Below, piece by piece: positions 26,636 through 36,746 of a stretch of DNA of 64,000 nucleotides. Numbering within the stretch: the stretch's first letter is position 1; each line of letters starts with the position of its first letter. The notes under the pieces were generated by a model, which worked only from the letters and a program-made list of their open reading frames with translations, did not search any database and had not been told where the DNA came from. Position numbers and translations under genes: made by a program. This DNA is from Marinobacterium marinum (lineage in GTDB: Bacteria; Pseudomonadota; Gammaproteobacteria; Pseudomonadales; Balneatricaceae). The stretch is taken from positions 125,173 to 189,172 of the forward strand of contig NZ_JACEMT010000053.1 of assembly GCF_013868415.1 (NCBI RefSeq), in the 5' to 3' direction.

Positions 26636-27892
26636 ATGAATATTGAAGCCTATATGACTGAATTGGGGGAGCGCGCCCGTACTGCTTCCCGGCTGATGGC
26701 GCGTGCTGATACCGCCAACAAGAACAAGGCATTGATGGCCATGGCTGATGCCATTGATGCCAATCGCGTGACGCTGGCCGAGGCTAATACGCTGGATATG
26801 CAGAGCGGCCGTGACAAGGGGTTGGATGCGGCCATGCTGGACCGTCTGGAACTGACTCCGGCTCGTATTGACGGGATGATCGAAGGGCTGCGTCAGGTGG
26901 CGGCTCTGCCTGACCCCATCGGTGGTATGCGTGACATGAATTATCGTCCGTCCGGCATTCAGGTCGGCAAGATGCGTGTGCCGTTGGGTGTGATCGGGAT
27001 TATTTATGAATCCCGGCCCAACGTAACCTGCGAAGCGGCCAGCCTTTGTCTGAAATCCGGTAATGCCAGCATCTTGCGTGGCGGTTCCGAAGCCATTCAC
27101 TCGAATCAGGCCATTGCAGCCTGCATTCGCCAGGGGTTGAGTGCTGCCGGTTTGCCACAGGAAGCTGTACAGGTGGTGGAAACCACCGATCGTGAGGCGG
27201 TTGGTCATATGATTGCCATGCCGGAATATGTCGATGTGATTGTACCGCGTGGTGGCAAGGGGCTGATCGAACGTATCTCCGCTGATGCTCGGGTGCCGGT
27301 TATCAAGCATCTGGATGGTATATGCCATGTCTTTATCGATGCCGAAGCGGACAAAAGCAAGGCATTGAATATCGCCATTAATGCCAAAACCCACCGCTAT
27401 GGCACCTGTAACACGATGGAGACACTGCTGGTGGATCGGTCTGTGGCCGGTGAGCTGTTGCCGGAGCTGGCCGAACACTATGGCCAGTTGGGAGTTGAAC
27501 TGCGTGGCTGTGAGCAGACCCGTGAACTGTTACCGGGAATACAGCCCGCGACGGCTGCCGATTGGGATACGGAATACCTGGCGCCGGTACTGGCGGTGAA
27601 GCTGGTTGCAGACATGGCTGAGGCGATTGCGCATATCAACCGCCACGGTTCGCATCATACTGATGCCATCGTTACTGAAAACTACACCAAGGCGCGGGCT
27701 TTTCTGCGCGAAGTGGATTCCAGCTCGGTGATGGTCAATGCATCGACGCGTTTTGCCGATGGCTTTGAGTATGGTCTGGGTGCGGAAATCGGTATTTCGA
27801 CCGATAAAATCCACGCGCGAGGTCCGGTTGGACTGGAAGGGCTGACTTCGGAAAAATACGTGGTGTTGGGCGACGGTCAGGTTCGCGTTTAA
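26636..27892 (+). CDS. proA: gamma-glutamyl phosphate reductase
   Basis: Second step of proline synthesis: reduces gamma-glutamyl phosphate to glutamate semialdehyde with NADPH. 418 residues from ATG 26636; another ATG at 26631 is out of frame. The catalytic cysteine is in [16 protein letters not shown], and the NAD fold shows [14 protein letters not shown] and LRGGSEA. The last base of its TAA is the first base of nadD's ATG. No proB is adjacent. Confidence 0.96.
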   Translation: MNIEAYMTELGERARTASRLMARADTANKNKALMAMADAIDANRVTLAEANTLDMQSGRDKGLDAAMLDRLELTPARIDGMIEGLRQVAALPDPIGGMRDMNYRPSGIQVGKMRVPLGVIGIIYESRPNVTCEAASLCLKSGNASILRGGSEAIHSNQAIAACIRQGLSAAGLPQEAVQVVETTDREAVGHMIAMPEYVDVIVPRGGKGLIERISADARVPVIKHLDGICHVFIDAEADKSKALNIAINAKTHRYGTCNTMETLLVDRSVAGELLPELAEHYGQLGVELRGCEQTRELLPGIQPATAADWDTEYLAPVLAVKLVADMAEAIAHINRHGSHHTDAIVTENYTKARAFLREVDSSSVMVNASTRFADGFEYGLGAEIGISTDKIHARGPVGLEGLTSEKYVVLGDGQVRV

Positions 27893-28536
27893 TGCAACCG
27901 CTGGTATTCATGGGCGGGACATTTGATCCCGTTCATAATGGCCATCTGCGTACGGCGCTGGAACTCAAGCAGTGGCTGGGTGTCGATCAGGTGTGCCTGA
28001 TTCCATCCGGGGCTCCGGTGCATCGAGATGCGCCGGGGTGTACGCCACGGCAACGGCTGGATATGGTGCGGCTGGCAGTGCAGGATGAGTCTGCGCTGGG
28101 GGTCGATCCGCGTGAGGTCGAGTCGACGGAGCCATCCTATTCTCTGTTGACCTTGCAGGCCTTGCGTCGCGAACGCGGGGAAAGCTGCCCGATCATCATG
28201 ACCATGGGCATGGATGCCTACAGAACCCTGCCCAGCTGGCACGAGTGGGAATCTTTTCTGGAATATGCCCATATTCTGGTGCTGGCTCGGCCGGGTTACG
28301 AAGGATCGGGAACGGACGAACGGCTGTTGCGGTTTACCCGCGAGCACCAGACCTCGGCGGTTGGCGAATTGCTGGGCCAGCCGGCAGGGAAGGTACACAT
28401 ACAGGAATTGACGCCACTGGGCATTTCGGCCACGCAGATTCGTCGGCTGATTGCTCAGGGGCAGTCACCGCGATACCTGCTGCCGGAGCCGGTATGGCAC
28501 TATATTCGGCAACATAAACTTTATGGTTATCACTAA
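27892..28536 (+). CDS. nadD: nicotinate-nucleotide adenylyltransferase
   Basis: Adenylates nicotinic acid mononucleotide in NAD synthesis. 214 residues, overlapping the proA stop by one base. The nucleotidyltransferase motif GGTFDPVHNGH (8-18) and the C-terminal ISATQIRR (a form of ISSTxIR) are clear. proA-nadD-rsfS-rlmH is a common gammaproteobacterial order. Confidence 0.95.
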   Translation: MQPLVFMGGTFDPVHNGHLRTALELKQWLGVDQVCLIPSGAPVHRDAPGCTPRQRLDMVRLAVQDESALGVDPREVESTEPSYSLLTLQALRRERGESCPIIMTMGMDAYRTLPSWHEWESFLEYAHILVLARPGYEGSGTDERLLRFTREHQTSAVGELLGQPAGKVHIQELTPLGISATQIRRLIAQGQSPRYLLPEPVWHYIRQHKLYGYH

Positions 28537-28554
28537 CAAAGGTACAAGGCTCTG

Positions 28555-28902
28555 ATGGAGATCGATCAACTGCGTGAACTGGTGCAAAGTGCACTGGACG
28601 ACATGAAGGCACGTGATATCACGGAACTGGATGTTCGCGGCAAATCCAGCGTTACTGATTATATGGTGATTGCCAGCGGCAGCTCCAAGCGTCATGTGAT
28701 GTCGGTAGCGCAGGAAGTGCTGGACAAGGTGAAGGCGGCAGGTCTGCAGCCATTGGGGACTGAAGGTCAGGGTGCCGGAGACTGGATTCTGGTTGATCTG
28801 GGCGATGTGATTGTTCATGTCATGATGCCGGATGCGCGCAGTTTCTATGATCTGGAACGCCTGTGGCGTTTTGATGCTGATGATGACGCGGCTGCGGAGT
28901 AA
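28555..28902 (+). CDS. rsfS: ribosomal silencing factor RsfS
   Basis: Binds L14 of the 50S subunit and blocks subunit joining when growth slows. 115 residues, matching the Iojap/RsfS fold: [31 protein letters not shown], and [15 protein letters not shown]. It lies 18 bases after nadD and 10 before rlmH. Confidence 0.95.
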   Translation: MEIDQLRELVQSALDDMKARDITELDVRGKSSVTDYMVIASGSSKRHVMSVAQEVLDKVKAAGLQPLGTEGQGAGDWILVDLGDVIVHVMMPDARSFYDLERLWRFDADDDAAAE

Positions 28903-28912
28903 CGACTGAATC

Positions 28913-29380
28913 ATGCGTATCCGTTTGCTGGCAGTGGGAAACCGGATGCCGGACTGGGTCGAGGCGGGCTACGCCGAGTATGCTCGCCGTTTGCCGTCCG
29001 ACTTTCAGCTGGAGCTGATTGAGCTGGCACCGGGGCACAGAGGCAAGAATGCCGATCTGGCCCGGGCGATTCGCAGCGAGGGTGATGCCATGCTGGCCGC
29101 GATCGGCAAGGGAGACCGGGTGGTGGCGCTGGACGTGAAAGGGCGCTCCTGGTCGACTGAGCAGTTGGCGGAACAGGCCGAGAATTGGCGTATGGATGGT
29201 CGTAACATCAGTCTGCTGGTCGGCGGCCCTGATGGTCTGGACCCGCGTTGTCTGGCACTGGCTGATCAAAAATGGTCCTTGTCGGCCCTGACTCTGCCGC
29301 ATCCGCTGGTACGGGTTGTGCTGGCGGAACAGCTGTATCGTGCCTGGAGTATTCTCCAGGGCCATCCCTACCATAAATAA
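28913..29380 (+). CDS. rlmH: 23S rRNA (pseudouridine1915-N3)-methyltransferase
   Basis: SPOUT-family methyltransferase acting on position 1915 of 23S rRNA in 70S ribosomes. 155 residues, the standard length. The knot region reads [10 protein letters not shown] and [20 protein letters not shown], ending in HPYHK, as in all RlmH proteins. It lies 8 bases before mrdA. Confidence 0.96.
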   Translation: MRIRLLAVGNRMPDWVEAGYAEYARRLPSDFQLELIELAPGHRGKNADLARAIRSEGDAMLAAIGKGDRVVALDVKGRSWSTEQLAEQAENWRMDGRNISLLVGGPDGLDPRCLALADQKWSLSALTLPHPLVRVVLAEQLYRAWSILQGHPYHK

Positions 29381-29388
29381 TTTCGTAC

Positions 29389-31287
29389 ATGGCATCCTTC
29401 GACCGCATAAAGGACTACTCACGAGAGAGCGTAACGTTTACCAGTCGTTCCGTGCTGGCGTTCGTACTGGTTGTATTGCTGATGCTGGTCCTGGTCGGGC
29501 GTATTTACTACCTGCAGGTGGTCGAACACGAACGCTATGCAGCCATTTCGGAGAAAAATCGCGTCCAGCTGCAACCGGTGGCTCCGCGTCGTGGCCTGAT
29601 TTACGATCGCAACGGTGTTCTGTTGGCCGACAATCGCCCCAATTTCAGTGTGACACTGCTGAAGGAAGAGGTGGGGGACCTGGAAGAGACGCTGACCGCA
29701 TTGGGCGAACTGATCGAACTGGACGCGCGGGATGTGGAGCGTTTTCGCAAACGCCTGGGACAGCGGCGTCGCCCCTATGAAACGGTTCCCCTGCGTTTTG
29801 GTCTGACCGAGGAGGAGATTGCCCGGATTTCACTCAGCTATCACCGTCTGCCGGGGGTTCAGGTCGAAGCTGACCTGATCCGCTACTATCCGCACGGAGC
29901 TTCGCTGGTACATGCACTGGGGTATGTCGGTCGGATCAACGAGCGTGAGCTGGGCATGGTGGACGAGCAAAATTACGCCGCCACCCATTATATCGGCAAG
30001 CTTGGCATCGAGAAATTCTATGAAGATGTGTTGCACGGGCAGGTAGGGTTTCAAAAAGTTGAGACCAATGCACGCGGGCGCATCCTGCGTGTTCTTGAAC
30101 GGCAAGACCCCGTGCCGGGCCGAGACTTGCAGCTGAGCCTGGACCTGCGTCTGCAGCAGTTCATCGAAACCCTGCTCAAGGACCAGCGAGCGTCTGTTGT
30201 CGCCATTGACCCCAAGAGCGGCGAAATCCTGGCGATGGTGAGTACGCCGACCTATGACCCCAACCTGTTTGTTACCGGTATTTCCAGTAAGGATTACAGC
30301 GCCTTGCGTGACTCCCCGGATCTTCCGCTGTTCAATCGCTCCCTGCGCGGCAGTTATCCGCCAGCCTCGACAGTAAAGCCGATCATTGCCCTGGCAGTGC
30401 TGGAAACCGGTACGTTGAGCGCTGAGGACAAGGTGTGGGACCCTGGGTTTTATCAGATTACCAAAAACGGCCGCCGCTATCGTGACTGGCGACGTTGGGG
30501 GCATGGCTGGGTGAACCTGGATGATGCTCTGGCGCAATCCTGTGATGTCTGGTTTTACGAGGCCGGTCATAAAATGGGGGTTGGCCCCATGTCGGAAATG
30601 CTGGGCAAGTTTGGCGTCGGCGAAGATGCCAGTCTGGACCAGCCGGAGGCACTCACCAACTTTTTGCCGTCCCGGGAATGGAAAGAAGGCAGTCGTCGTT
30701 TGCCCTGGTATCCGGGGGACTCGATCAACCTCAGTATCGGTCAGGGCTTTCTGGTGATGACGCCGTTGCAGATGGCGACGTCAACCGCCGTATTGGCCAA
30801 CCGGGGGCGCTGGGTACAGCCGCGCATGCTGCAGGGGATTTTGGAGCAGCCGGGCGGTGACCCTCAACCCTTTGCTCCCATGCTGAATCGAAAAACCAAG
30901 CCGGATGATATCGTGTTGAAGAACCCTGAGCACTGGCAGCAAGTCATTGACGGCATGGTGTCGGTGATGCACGGCCCGAGGGGGACGGCGCGTCGCTCAG
31001 CCAAGGGTACAACCTACAATATAGCGGGCAAGACGGGTACGGCGCAGGTCGTCGGTATCGCTCAGGACGCGGTCTATGATGCCGAAGCACTGGAGGAGCG
31101 CCATCGTGACCATGCCCTGTTTGTAGCCTTCGCGCCGGTGGAAGACCCCAAAATTGCATTGGCAGTCGTGGTGGAGAATGGTGGTGTACGCGGCGGCGGC
31201 GGCTCCAGTACGGCGGCACCGGTTGCGCGTGAAATACTGGACGCCTGGTTGTTGGGAGATTACGTAAATGACCTGGAGGCCAAGTAA
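29389..31287 (+). CDS. mrdA: penicillin-binding protein 2 (elongasome transpeptidase)
   Basis: Class B PBP that cross-links peptidoglycan during rod elongation, working with RodA. 632 residues. N-terminal membrane anchor (about 20-42), the PBP dimerisation domain with APRRGLIYDRNG, and the transpeptidase domain with PASTVKP (SxxK serine), the second motif in AQSCDVWFY, and AGKTGTAQ (KTG). The stop overlaps the rodA ATG by one base. Confidence 0.96.
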   Translation: MASFDRIKDYSRESVTFTSRSVLAFVLVVLLMLVLVGRIYYLQVVEHERYAAISEKNRVQLQPVAPRRGLIYDRNGVLLADNRPNFSVTLLKEEVGDLEETLTALGELIELDARDVERFRKRLGQRRRPYETVPLRFGLTEEEIARISLSYHRLPGVQVEADLIRYYPHGASLVHALGYVGRINERELGMVDEQNYAATHYIGKLGIEKFYEDVLHGQVGFQKVETNARGRILRVLERQDPVPGRDLQLSLDLRLQQFIETLLKDQRASVVAIDPKSGEILAMVSTPTYDPNLFVTGISSKDYSALRDSPDLPLFNRSLRGSYPPASTVKPIIALAVLETGTLSAEDKVWDPGFYQITKNGRRYRDWRRWGHGWVNLDDALAQSCDVWFYEAGHKMGVGPMSEMLGKFGVGEDASLDQPEALTNFLPSREWKEGSRRLPWYPGDSINLSIGQGFLVMTPLQMATSTAVLANRGRWVQPRMLQGILEQPGGDPQPFAPMLNRKTKPDDIVLKNPEHWQQVIDGMVSVMHGPRGTARRSAKGTTYNIAGKTGTAQVVGIAQDAVYDAEALEERHRDHALFVAFAPVEDPKIALAVVVENGGVRGGGGSSTAAPVAREILDAWLLGDYVNDLEAK

Positions 31288-32429
31288 TGGTCAATCGTGA
31301 CTTTCAGCGCACCATGCCGGGCAGCAGCGTTCACCTGCAGCGCCCGACAGGCCTTTGGCATTACACCCATCTGGATGCCTGGCTGTTGTCGTTGTTGCTG
31401 ATTCTGTGTGGGTTCGGTCTGTTTGTGCTCTATAGTGCCTCAGGGCAGAACATGGACTATGTCTATCGCCAGGCGGCGCGCATGGGAGCCGGTCTTGGTG
31501 TGATGATTCTGCTGGCCCAATTCAAGCCGCGTACCTTCCGTCGCCTGGCACCCTGGGGCTATCTGGCCGGAGCCGGGCTTCTGGTTGGTGTGTTGCTGTT
31601 CGGTGTCGGGGCGAAAGGTGCTCAGCGCTGGCTGGAAGTATCAGGGTTCCGATTCCAGCCGTCGGAAGTCATGAAGCTGGTGTTACCGATGATGGTGGCA
31701 GCCTGGCTGACGCGAGAAGAGTTGCCGCCTCAGTTCAAGCACCTGTTGAGCACCCTGGTGTTGTTGGCCATACCCACGGCCCTGATCATGAAACAGCCCG
31801 ACCTGGGGACGTCGCTGTTAATCGCGGCGTCAGGTGTGTTTGTTATTCTGTTGTCGGGTGTGTACTGGCGCTGGATTTTCATCGCCTTGGGGCTGGCTGG
31901 AGCTGCATTGCCGGCACTTTGGGCTGTGATGAAAGATTACCAAAGGCAGCGCGTACTGACGTTTCTTGATCCTGAAAGTGATCCCTTGGGCGCGGGCTGG
32001 AATATTATCCAGTCGAAAACAGCAATTGGCTCGGGAGGGTTGCCGGGCAAGGGGTGGTTGCAGGGGACGCAATCACAGCTCGATTTCTTGCCCGAATCGC
32101 ATACCGACTTCATTATTGCGGTGATTGGTGAAGAACTGGGCATGACCGGGGTGCTGATTCTGCTCGGTATCTACCTGATGATTATCGCTCGAGGTCTGAT
32201 TATTGCCACTCGTGCGCAGGACAGTTTTTCCCGTTTATTGGCGGGGAGTATAACACTGACATTTTTTGTCTATGTGTTCGTGAATATTGGCATGGTCACC
32301 GGCTTGCTGCCGGTGGTGGGTGTCCCGCTGCCGATGGTCAGCTATGGCGGCACCTCGATCGTAACTCTGATGGCCGGTTTTGGTATCCTGATGTCAATCA
32401 GTACACACCGGCAGATGTTGACCCGATGA
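31287..32429 (+). CDS. mrdB: rod shape-determining protein RodA (SEDS glycosyltransferase)
   Basis: Polymerises glycan strands in partnership with PBP2. 380 residues with about ten membrane segments. SEDS signatures are visible: FRFQPSEVMKL, LLKQPDLGTSL-like KQPDLGTSL, DPLGAGWNIIQSKTAIGSGG, LPESHTDFI and PLPMVSYGGTSI. The start overlaps mrdA and the stop overlaps an upstream-possible start of mltB. Confidence 0.96.
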   Translation: MVNRDFQRTMPGSSVHLQRPTGLWHYTHLDAWLLSLLLILCGFGLFVLYSASGQNMDYVYRQAARMGAGLGVMILLAQFKPRTFRRLAPWGYLAGAGLLVGVLLFGVGAKGAQRWLEVSGFRFQPSEVMKLVLPMMVAAWLTREELPPQFKHLLSTLVLLAIPTALIMKQPDLGTSLLIAASGVFVILLSGVYWRWIFIALGLAGAALPALWAVMKDYQRQRVLTFLDPESDPLGAGWNIIQSKTAIGSGGLPGKGWLQGTQSQLDFLPESHTDFIIAVIGEELGMTGVLILLGIYLMIIARGLIIATRAQDSFSRLLAGSITLTFFVYVFVNIGMVTGLLPVVGVPLPMVSYGGTSIVTLMAGFGILMSISTHRQMLTR

Positions 32430-32440
32430 TGGAGAAAAAA

Positions 32441-33451
32441 ATGCGCAAAACACTAGGACGCGTGCTGCTGACCGGCGCCCTGATGACAACCGGTGCGACG
32501 GCCTGGGCTACGAGCGGCTACGAAGCACATCCGCGGGCGGAAGAGCTGGTCAAGCAGCTGGTGGATGAAGGATTTGAAGCCGATGAAATACGTGCAGTAC
32601 TGGCCAAGGCCAAACGTCAGGAGTCTATCCTGGAAGCGATCTCGCGTCCCGCCGAGCGACGCCTGACCTGGGGCGAATACCGCAAGATTTTTGTTGAGAC
32701 CCCAAGGATCAAACAGGGTGTCGCTTTTTGGAACACGCACGAAGAAACATTGAAGCGTGCTGAAGAGACCTATGGCGTACCGGCCGAAATTATCGTTTCC
32801 ATTATCGGTGTCGAAACACGCTACGGCCGCATCATGGGGCGTTACCGGGTTCTGGACGCCTTGGCAACGTTGGGTTTTGATTACCCCAAACGCGCCGACT
32901 TCTTCCGTGGAGAGCTGGTACATTTCCTGCAGTTGGCACGTGAAGAACAGTTGGACCCGTCCGAGCCTCTGGGCTCTTATGCCGGTGCCATGGGGTATGG
33001 GCAATTCATTCCCTCCAGCTTCCGCCATTATGCGGTTGATTTTGACGGCGACGGCAAGCGTGATATCTGGACCAATGAAGTGGATGCTATCGGTAGTGTC
33101 GCCAACTACTTCAGCCAGCATGGCTGGAAGGCGGGGGAACCGGTTCGGTCGAATGTGGTGTTCAACAAGGAAGCGGATGCAAGCTGGTTCAACGCCGGGC
33201 TTAAACCCGAGCTGACTTTGGAGCAGTGGGCGGAGCGAGGCGTGTCTACCCGAGACGGGCTGAATTTGCAGCAGCCCGCCACGTTGATGGAAATGACCAT
33301 GGAAGATGGCGAGCACTACTGGTTCGGTTTGCATAACTTCTACGTTATCACCCGCTATAACCACAGCCGCCTGTATGCCATGGCCGTGTACGAACTCAGC
33401 CAGGCGATCAAGGATGCACGTGGGCCCTCGGCAACCGCGCAGGAGTCCTGA
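32441..33451 (+). CDS. mltB: lytic murein transglycosylase B
   Basis: Cleaves glycan strands to 1,6-anhydro products in the periplasm. ATG 32441 (MRKTLGRVLL) has GGAG 6 bases upstream; an ATG at 32426 overlapping rodA would hide that site in coding sequence. 336 residues. The signal peptide ends near ATAWA; there is no lipobox cysteine, so this member appears soluble, unlike the E. coli lipoprotein. The catalytic glutamate is in IIGVETRYGRIMGRY, followed by GAMGYGQFIPSSFRHYAVDF. Confidence 0.93.
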   Translation: MRKTLGRVLLTGALMTTGATAWATSGYEAHPRAEELVKQLVDEGFEADEIRAVLAKAKRQESILEAISRPAERRLTWGEYRKIFVETPRIKQGVAFWNTHEETLKRAEETYGVPAEIIVSIIGVETRYGRIMGRYRVLDALATLGFDYPKRADFFRGELVHFLQLAREEQLDPSEPLGSYAGAMGYGQFIPSSFRHYAVDFDGDGKRDIWTNEVDAIGSVANYFSQHGWKAGEPVRSNVVFNKEADASWFNAGLKPELTLEQWAERGVSTRDGLNLQQPATLMEMTMEDGEHYWFGLHNFYVITRYNHSRLYAMAVYELSQAIKDARGPSATAQES

Positions 33452-33454
33452 TTT

Positions 33455-34282
33455 ATGAAACCCTGGCTGATAGCGGGTCTTGGTGCCGCTCTGTTACTGG
33501 GTGGTTGCGCTTCCAAGCAGGATAACGCAGGGCGTTATAGTATCCAGCAGGATCGGGGGCCTGACAGCGATGTGGATATGTCGAAGGTACCTGATGCGGT
33601 TCCACGTGTGGAGCCGCCCAGTCGCTGGGGCAACAAGAGCCCATATACGGTCCTGGGCAAGCGCTACAGCGTTATGCCCAGTGCCGAGGGCTATCAGCAA
33701 CGTGGCGTCGCCTCCTGGTATGGCAAGAAATTTCATGGTCATACTACGTCCAATGGCGAAGTTTATGACATGTACCAGATGAGCGCGGCACACAAAGCGT
33801 TGCCGCTGCCGAGCTATGTCCGCGTGACTAACCTGGATAATGGCCGTCAGGTTGTCGTCCGGGTCAATGATCGAGGACCCTTTCACGACGAGCGCATTAT
33901 CGACCTCTCTTATGCCGCCGCCTATCGTCTCGATATGTTGGGTAAGGGGACTGCACGGGTCGAGGTGGAAGCGATCACTGCCGATGCCGGGTTGATGACT
34001 GCTGAGCACGGGCGCAGCGGCGTACCGGCCGGCGACGCCGCGATTACCGGGCGGCTGTTACAGGTCGCGGCGTTGAGTAGTGTCAGCGGGGCCGAAGCTC
34101 TAGCGGCAGAGCTGCAGGCTTTGTTGAACGAGCCTGCGCTTGTCGAGTCTGCAGAACGGGACGGCCGGGCCCTGTACCGTGTTCGTCTGGGGCCATTGAG
34201 TGGCAGCCATACATTGAACTGGTTGCTGCAGCAGTTGTCACAGGCAGGGTACTCCGGCGCGCATCTGGTAGACTTGCCCTGA
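33455..34282 (+). CDS. rlpA: RlpA-type septal-ring lipoprotein
   Basis: 275-residue outer-membrane lipoprotein; the Pseudomonas homologue is a lytic transglycosylase for naked glycan. Lipobox LLGGC (Cys about 18). The double-psi beta-barrel holds RGVASWYGKKFHGHTTSNGE and VRVNDRGPFHDERIIDLS, and the C-terminal 75 residues are a SPOR domain that binds septal denuded glycan (GRLLQVAALSSVSGAEALAA). It lies 4 bases after mltB. Confidence 0.94.
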   Translation: MKPWLIAGLGAALLLGGCASKQDNAGRYSIQQDRGPDSDVDMSKVPDAVPRVEPPSRWGNKSPYTVLGKRYSVMPSAEGYQQRGVASWYGKKFHGHTTSNGEVYDMYQMSAAHKALPLPSYVRVTNLDNGRQVVVRVNDRGPFHDERIIDLSYAAAYRLDMLGKGTARVEVEAITADAGLMTAEHGRSGVPAGDAAITGRLLQVAALSSVSGAEALAAELQALLNEPALVESAERDGRALYRVRLGPLSGSHTLNWLLQQLSQAGYSGAHLVDLP

Positions 34283-34368
34283 TGCCACCGGTAGAGTGGA
34301 AACCTTGTGTGTGGGGTCGCACAGGCGGCTGCACCTTCACCCATTAAAAACGATGTAACTGACAGACT

Positions 34369-35541
34369 ATGGCGCAACGAATTCCCTTCTCGACAGCACT
34401 CTTCTACTTAACCCTGTTATCGGCATTGCTGCTGACCAGTACGGCGCAGGCTGCTTCATCGTTGATTCCGGCCCCGCCGCAGGTGTCGGCGCGCTCCTAT
34501 CTGGTGATGGATGCCGACACCGGGCATATCATTGCGGCCGATCGGGAGGACGAGCGTTTCGCTCCCGCCAGTCTGACCAAAATGATGACCAGCTACATCG
34601 TCGAATATGAAATCAGCAAAGGTAATATTGCTGAAGACGATCTGGTTCTGGTGAGTGAAAAAGCGTGGCGTACAGGAGGGTCGCGCATGTTCATTCAGGA
34701 AGGAACCCAGGTGAAGGTGGGGGACTTGCTGCGTGGTGTTATTATCCAGTCGGGTAATGATGCGTCAGTTGCCTTGGCTGAGCACATCGCGGGGAGTGAG
34801 CGTGCGTTTGCCGACTTGATGAACCAGCATGCGCGCCTGCTGGGCATGGATGACACTCACTTTGTTAACGCGACAGGGCTTCCTGCAGATGATCATTACT
34901 CTTCCGCTATCGATCTGGCCAAACTGGCCAAGGCGCTGATTACCCGTTTCCCGGATCATTACGCGATTTATTCACAGAAATATTTTACCTACAACAATAT
35001 TCGCCAGCCGAACCGCAACCAGTTGCTGTGGCGTGACAACAGCGTGGACGGTATCAAAACAGGGCACACTGACGACGCCGGTTACTGCCTGGTGGCTTCA
35101 GCCAAACGTGATGACATGCGACTGGTGTCAGTTGTGATGGGCACTGACAGCGAAGAAGCCCGCTCACGTGAAAGCCAGAAACTGCTGGCCTACGGTTTCC
35201 GTTACTATCGTACCCACCAGCTGTACACGGCCGGACAGGTGCTGGAAAACAGCAAGGTCTGGGCGGGCAGCCGCGATCAGATTCGTCTGGGTTTGAAGGA
35301 AGATTTGGCTGTTACGGTTCCGCGTGGCAAGACAGATCAGCTGGAAGCCAGTATTGAACTGGATAAGGTGATCAAGGGGCCTGTGGCGCAAGGTCAGGAG
35401 CTTGGCAAGGTACGTGTGAGCCTAGGTGGGGAAACAGTGACAACTGTTCCTTTGGTGGCACTGGAGTCAGTTGAAGAAGGTGGTCTGTTCAAGCGGATCT
35501 GGCATGCAATCCTGCTGTTCTTCCTGGGCCTGATCGGCTAA
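34369..35541 (+). CDS. dacA: D-alanyl-D-alanine carboxypeptidase (PBP5/6)
   Basis: Trims the terminal D-Ala of pentapeptides. 390 residues. Signal peptide ends in STAQAAS. The active-site serine is in PASLTKMM (SxxK), the second motif is SGNDAS and the third is IKTGHTDDAG. The end VEEGGLFKRIWHAILLFFLG-like helix is the amphipathic membrane anchor of PBP5. Releases D-alanine, which suits the D-amino-acid aminotransferase gene that follows. Confidence 0.95.
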   Translation: MAQRIPFSTALFYLTLLSALLLTSTAQAASSLIPAPPQVSARSYLVMDADTGHIIAADREDERFAPASLTKMMTSYIVEYEISKGNIAEDDLVLVSEKAWRTGGSRMFIQEGTQVKVGDLLRGVIIQSGNDASVALAEHIAGSERAFADLMNQHARLLGMDDTHFVNATGLPADDHYSSAIDLAKLAKALITRFPDHYAIYSQKYFTYNNIRQPNRNQLLWRDNSVDGIKTGHTDDAGYCLVASAKRDDMRLVSVVMGTDSEEARSRESQKLLAYGFRYYRTHQLYTAGQVLENSKVWAGSRDQIRLGLKEDLAVTVPRGKTDQLEASIELDKVIKGPVAQGQELGKVRVSLGGETVTTVPLVALESVEEGGLFKRIWHAILLFFLGLIG

Positions 35542-35572
35542 AAAACAGACAAAACCTTGAAACCGGTTTATG

Positions 35573-35598
35573 CTGCCCACATCTAAGGATGTGGGCAG
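35573..35598. terminator. perfect hairpin between dacA and dat
   Basis: 11-bp stem CTGCCCACATC / GATGTGGGCAG with loop TAAG, then TTGCATTTTATG, where the last ATG is the dat start. It may be a weak terminator for dacA or a translational control element, as it ends 9 bases before the start codon. Confidence 0.5.
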
Positions 35599-35607
35599 TT
35601 GCATTTT

Positions 35608-36471
35608 ATGAATAACGAAGTCGTATACCTCAATGGGCGGTTTGTAGCGCCTGATCAAGCATCCGTGTCCGTCTTTGATAGGGGCTTTCTGTTTGCTGAC
35701 AGTGTTTATGAAGTCATTCCGTACTACCGAGGAATTGGCTTTCGGCTGCAACAGCACCTGGATCGACTTGTCCATAGTTTGAGAGCCATTCGTATCCAGG
35801 CTAATGAAGACTGGGCCGCTATTTTGGACGAACTGGTACAGCGCAATGGCGGCGGCAGTCTATCCGTATACTTACAGGTCAGTCGTGGCAGCGCCGGTTA
35901 CCGTACCCATACCTACGATGACCGTATGCAGCCAACGGTATTTGCCTGCACCTCGCCCATTCGGGATATTTATGGCGAAGGGGCGGATCAGGTTCAGGGG
36001 TACCACGTGATTGTCACCGCAGATCTGCGGTGGCATCGCTGCGATATTAAATCGACCGGTCTGTTGCCCAATATTTTGGTCTTGCAGCAGGCGAGGGAAG
36101 CCGGTGCCGATGAAGCTTTGTTAGTGCGTGATGGCCTGCTCAGTGAGGGTACATCGAGCAACCTGTTTCTGGTACGCCAGGGAGTGCTTTATACCCCGAA
36201 GCGCAGTTCGGAAATTCTGGGTGGCACAACGCGAGAGCTGATACTGGAGCTGGCCGCAGAAGCCGGTATTCCTTATCAGGAGGTTGATCTGCGACCGGAA
36301 GAGCTGGCCACGGCCGATGAAGTGTGGATATCCAGCTCGACACGAGGTGTTATACCTGTGTTGAGTATTGACGGCGAACCCGTAGCCGATGGCCGGAAAG
36401 GCCCGCTATGGCAGAAAATGTTTGCCTTGTTTACCTGTTTTCAACACCGGCTAATGACCGGAGAGGCTTAA
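35608..36471 (+). CDS. dat: D-amino-acid aminotransferase (class IV PLP enzyme)
   Basis: Interconverts D-alanine and 2-oxoglutarate with pyruvate and D-glutamate. ATG 35608 (MNNEVVYLNGRF) gives 287 residues; a TTG at 35599 lies in the hairpin. PLP lysine in CDIKSTGLLPN, plus DRGFLFADSVYEV, EGTSSNLFLV and SSTRGVIPV. These fit Dat better than IlvE, but class IV members are hard to separate by eye. It sits between dacA and ybeD, where E. coli has none; its stop overlaps ybeD by one base. Confidence 0.87.
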   Translation: MNNEVVYLNGRFVAPDQASVSVFDRGFLFADSVYEVIPYYRGIGFRLQQHLDRLVHSLRAIRIQANEDWAAILDELVQRNGGGSLSVYLQVSRGSAGYRTHTYDDRMQPTVFACTSPIRDIYGEGADQVQGYHVIVTADLRWHRCDIKSTGLLPNILVLQQAREAGADEALLVRDGLLSEGTSSNLFLVRQGVLYTPKRSSEILGGTTRELILELAAEAGIPYQEVDLRPEELATADEVWISSSTRGVIPVLSIDGEPVADGRKGPLWQKMFALFTCFQHRLMTGEA

Positions 36472-36746
36472 TGAGTACTGAGATCGAAGCACCAAAAATC
36501 GAATTTCCGCACCCCGACTATCCGATCAAGGTGATCGGAGATAACCAGGCTGACTTCAAGGGAATGGTCATCGAAATCGTGCAGGTGCATGTGCCCGATC
36601 TGGATATCGAGCAGGTGGTTGTACAGGAGAGCGGTAAGGGTAACTATAGCTCTGTGCGATTCAAAATTACTGCAACCAGTGAGCAGCAACTGGTGAGTCT
36701 GCACGAGGAACTCAAGGCCACCGGGCGCGTTAAAATGGTCCTCTGA
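36471..36746 (+). CDS. ybeD: YbeD (DUF493) regulatory protein
   Basis: 91-residue ACT-like protein always found next to lipB. ATG 36471 overlaps the dat stop and has GAGAGG upstream. Starts [20 protein letters not shown] and ends [11 protein letters not shown]. The fold resembles an ACT regulatory domain; no ligand is known. Its stop overlaps the lipB start by one base. Confidence 0.9.
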   Translation: MSTEIEAPKIEFPHPDYPIKVIGDNQADFKGMVIEIVQVHVPDLDIEQVVVQESGKGNYSSVRFKITATSEQQLVSLHEELKATGRVKMVL

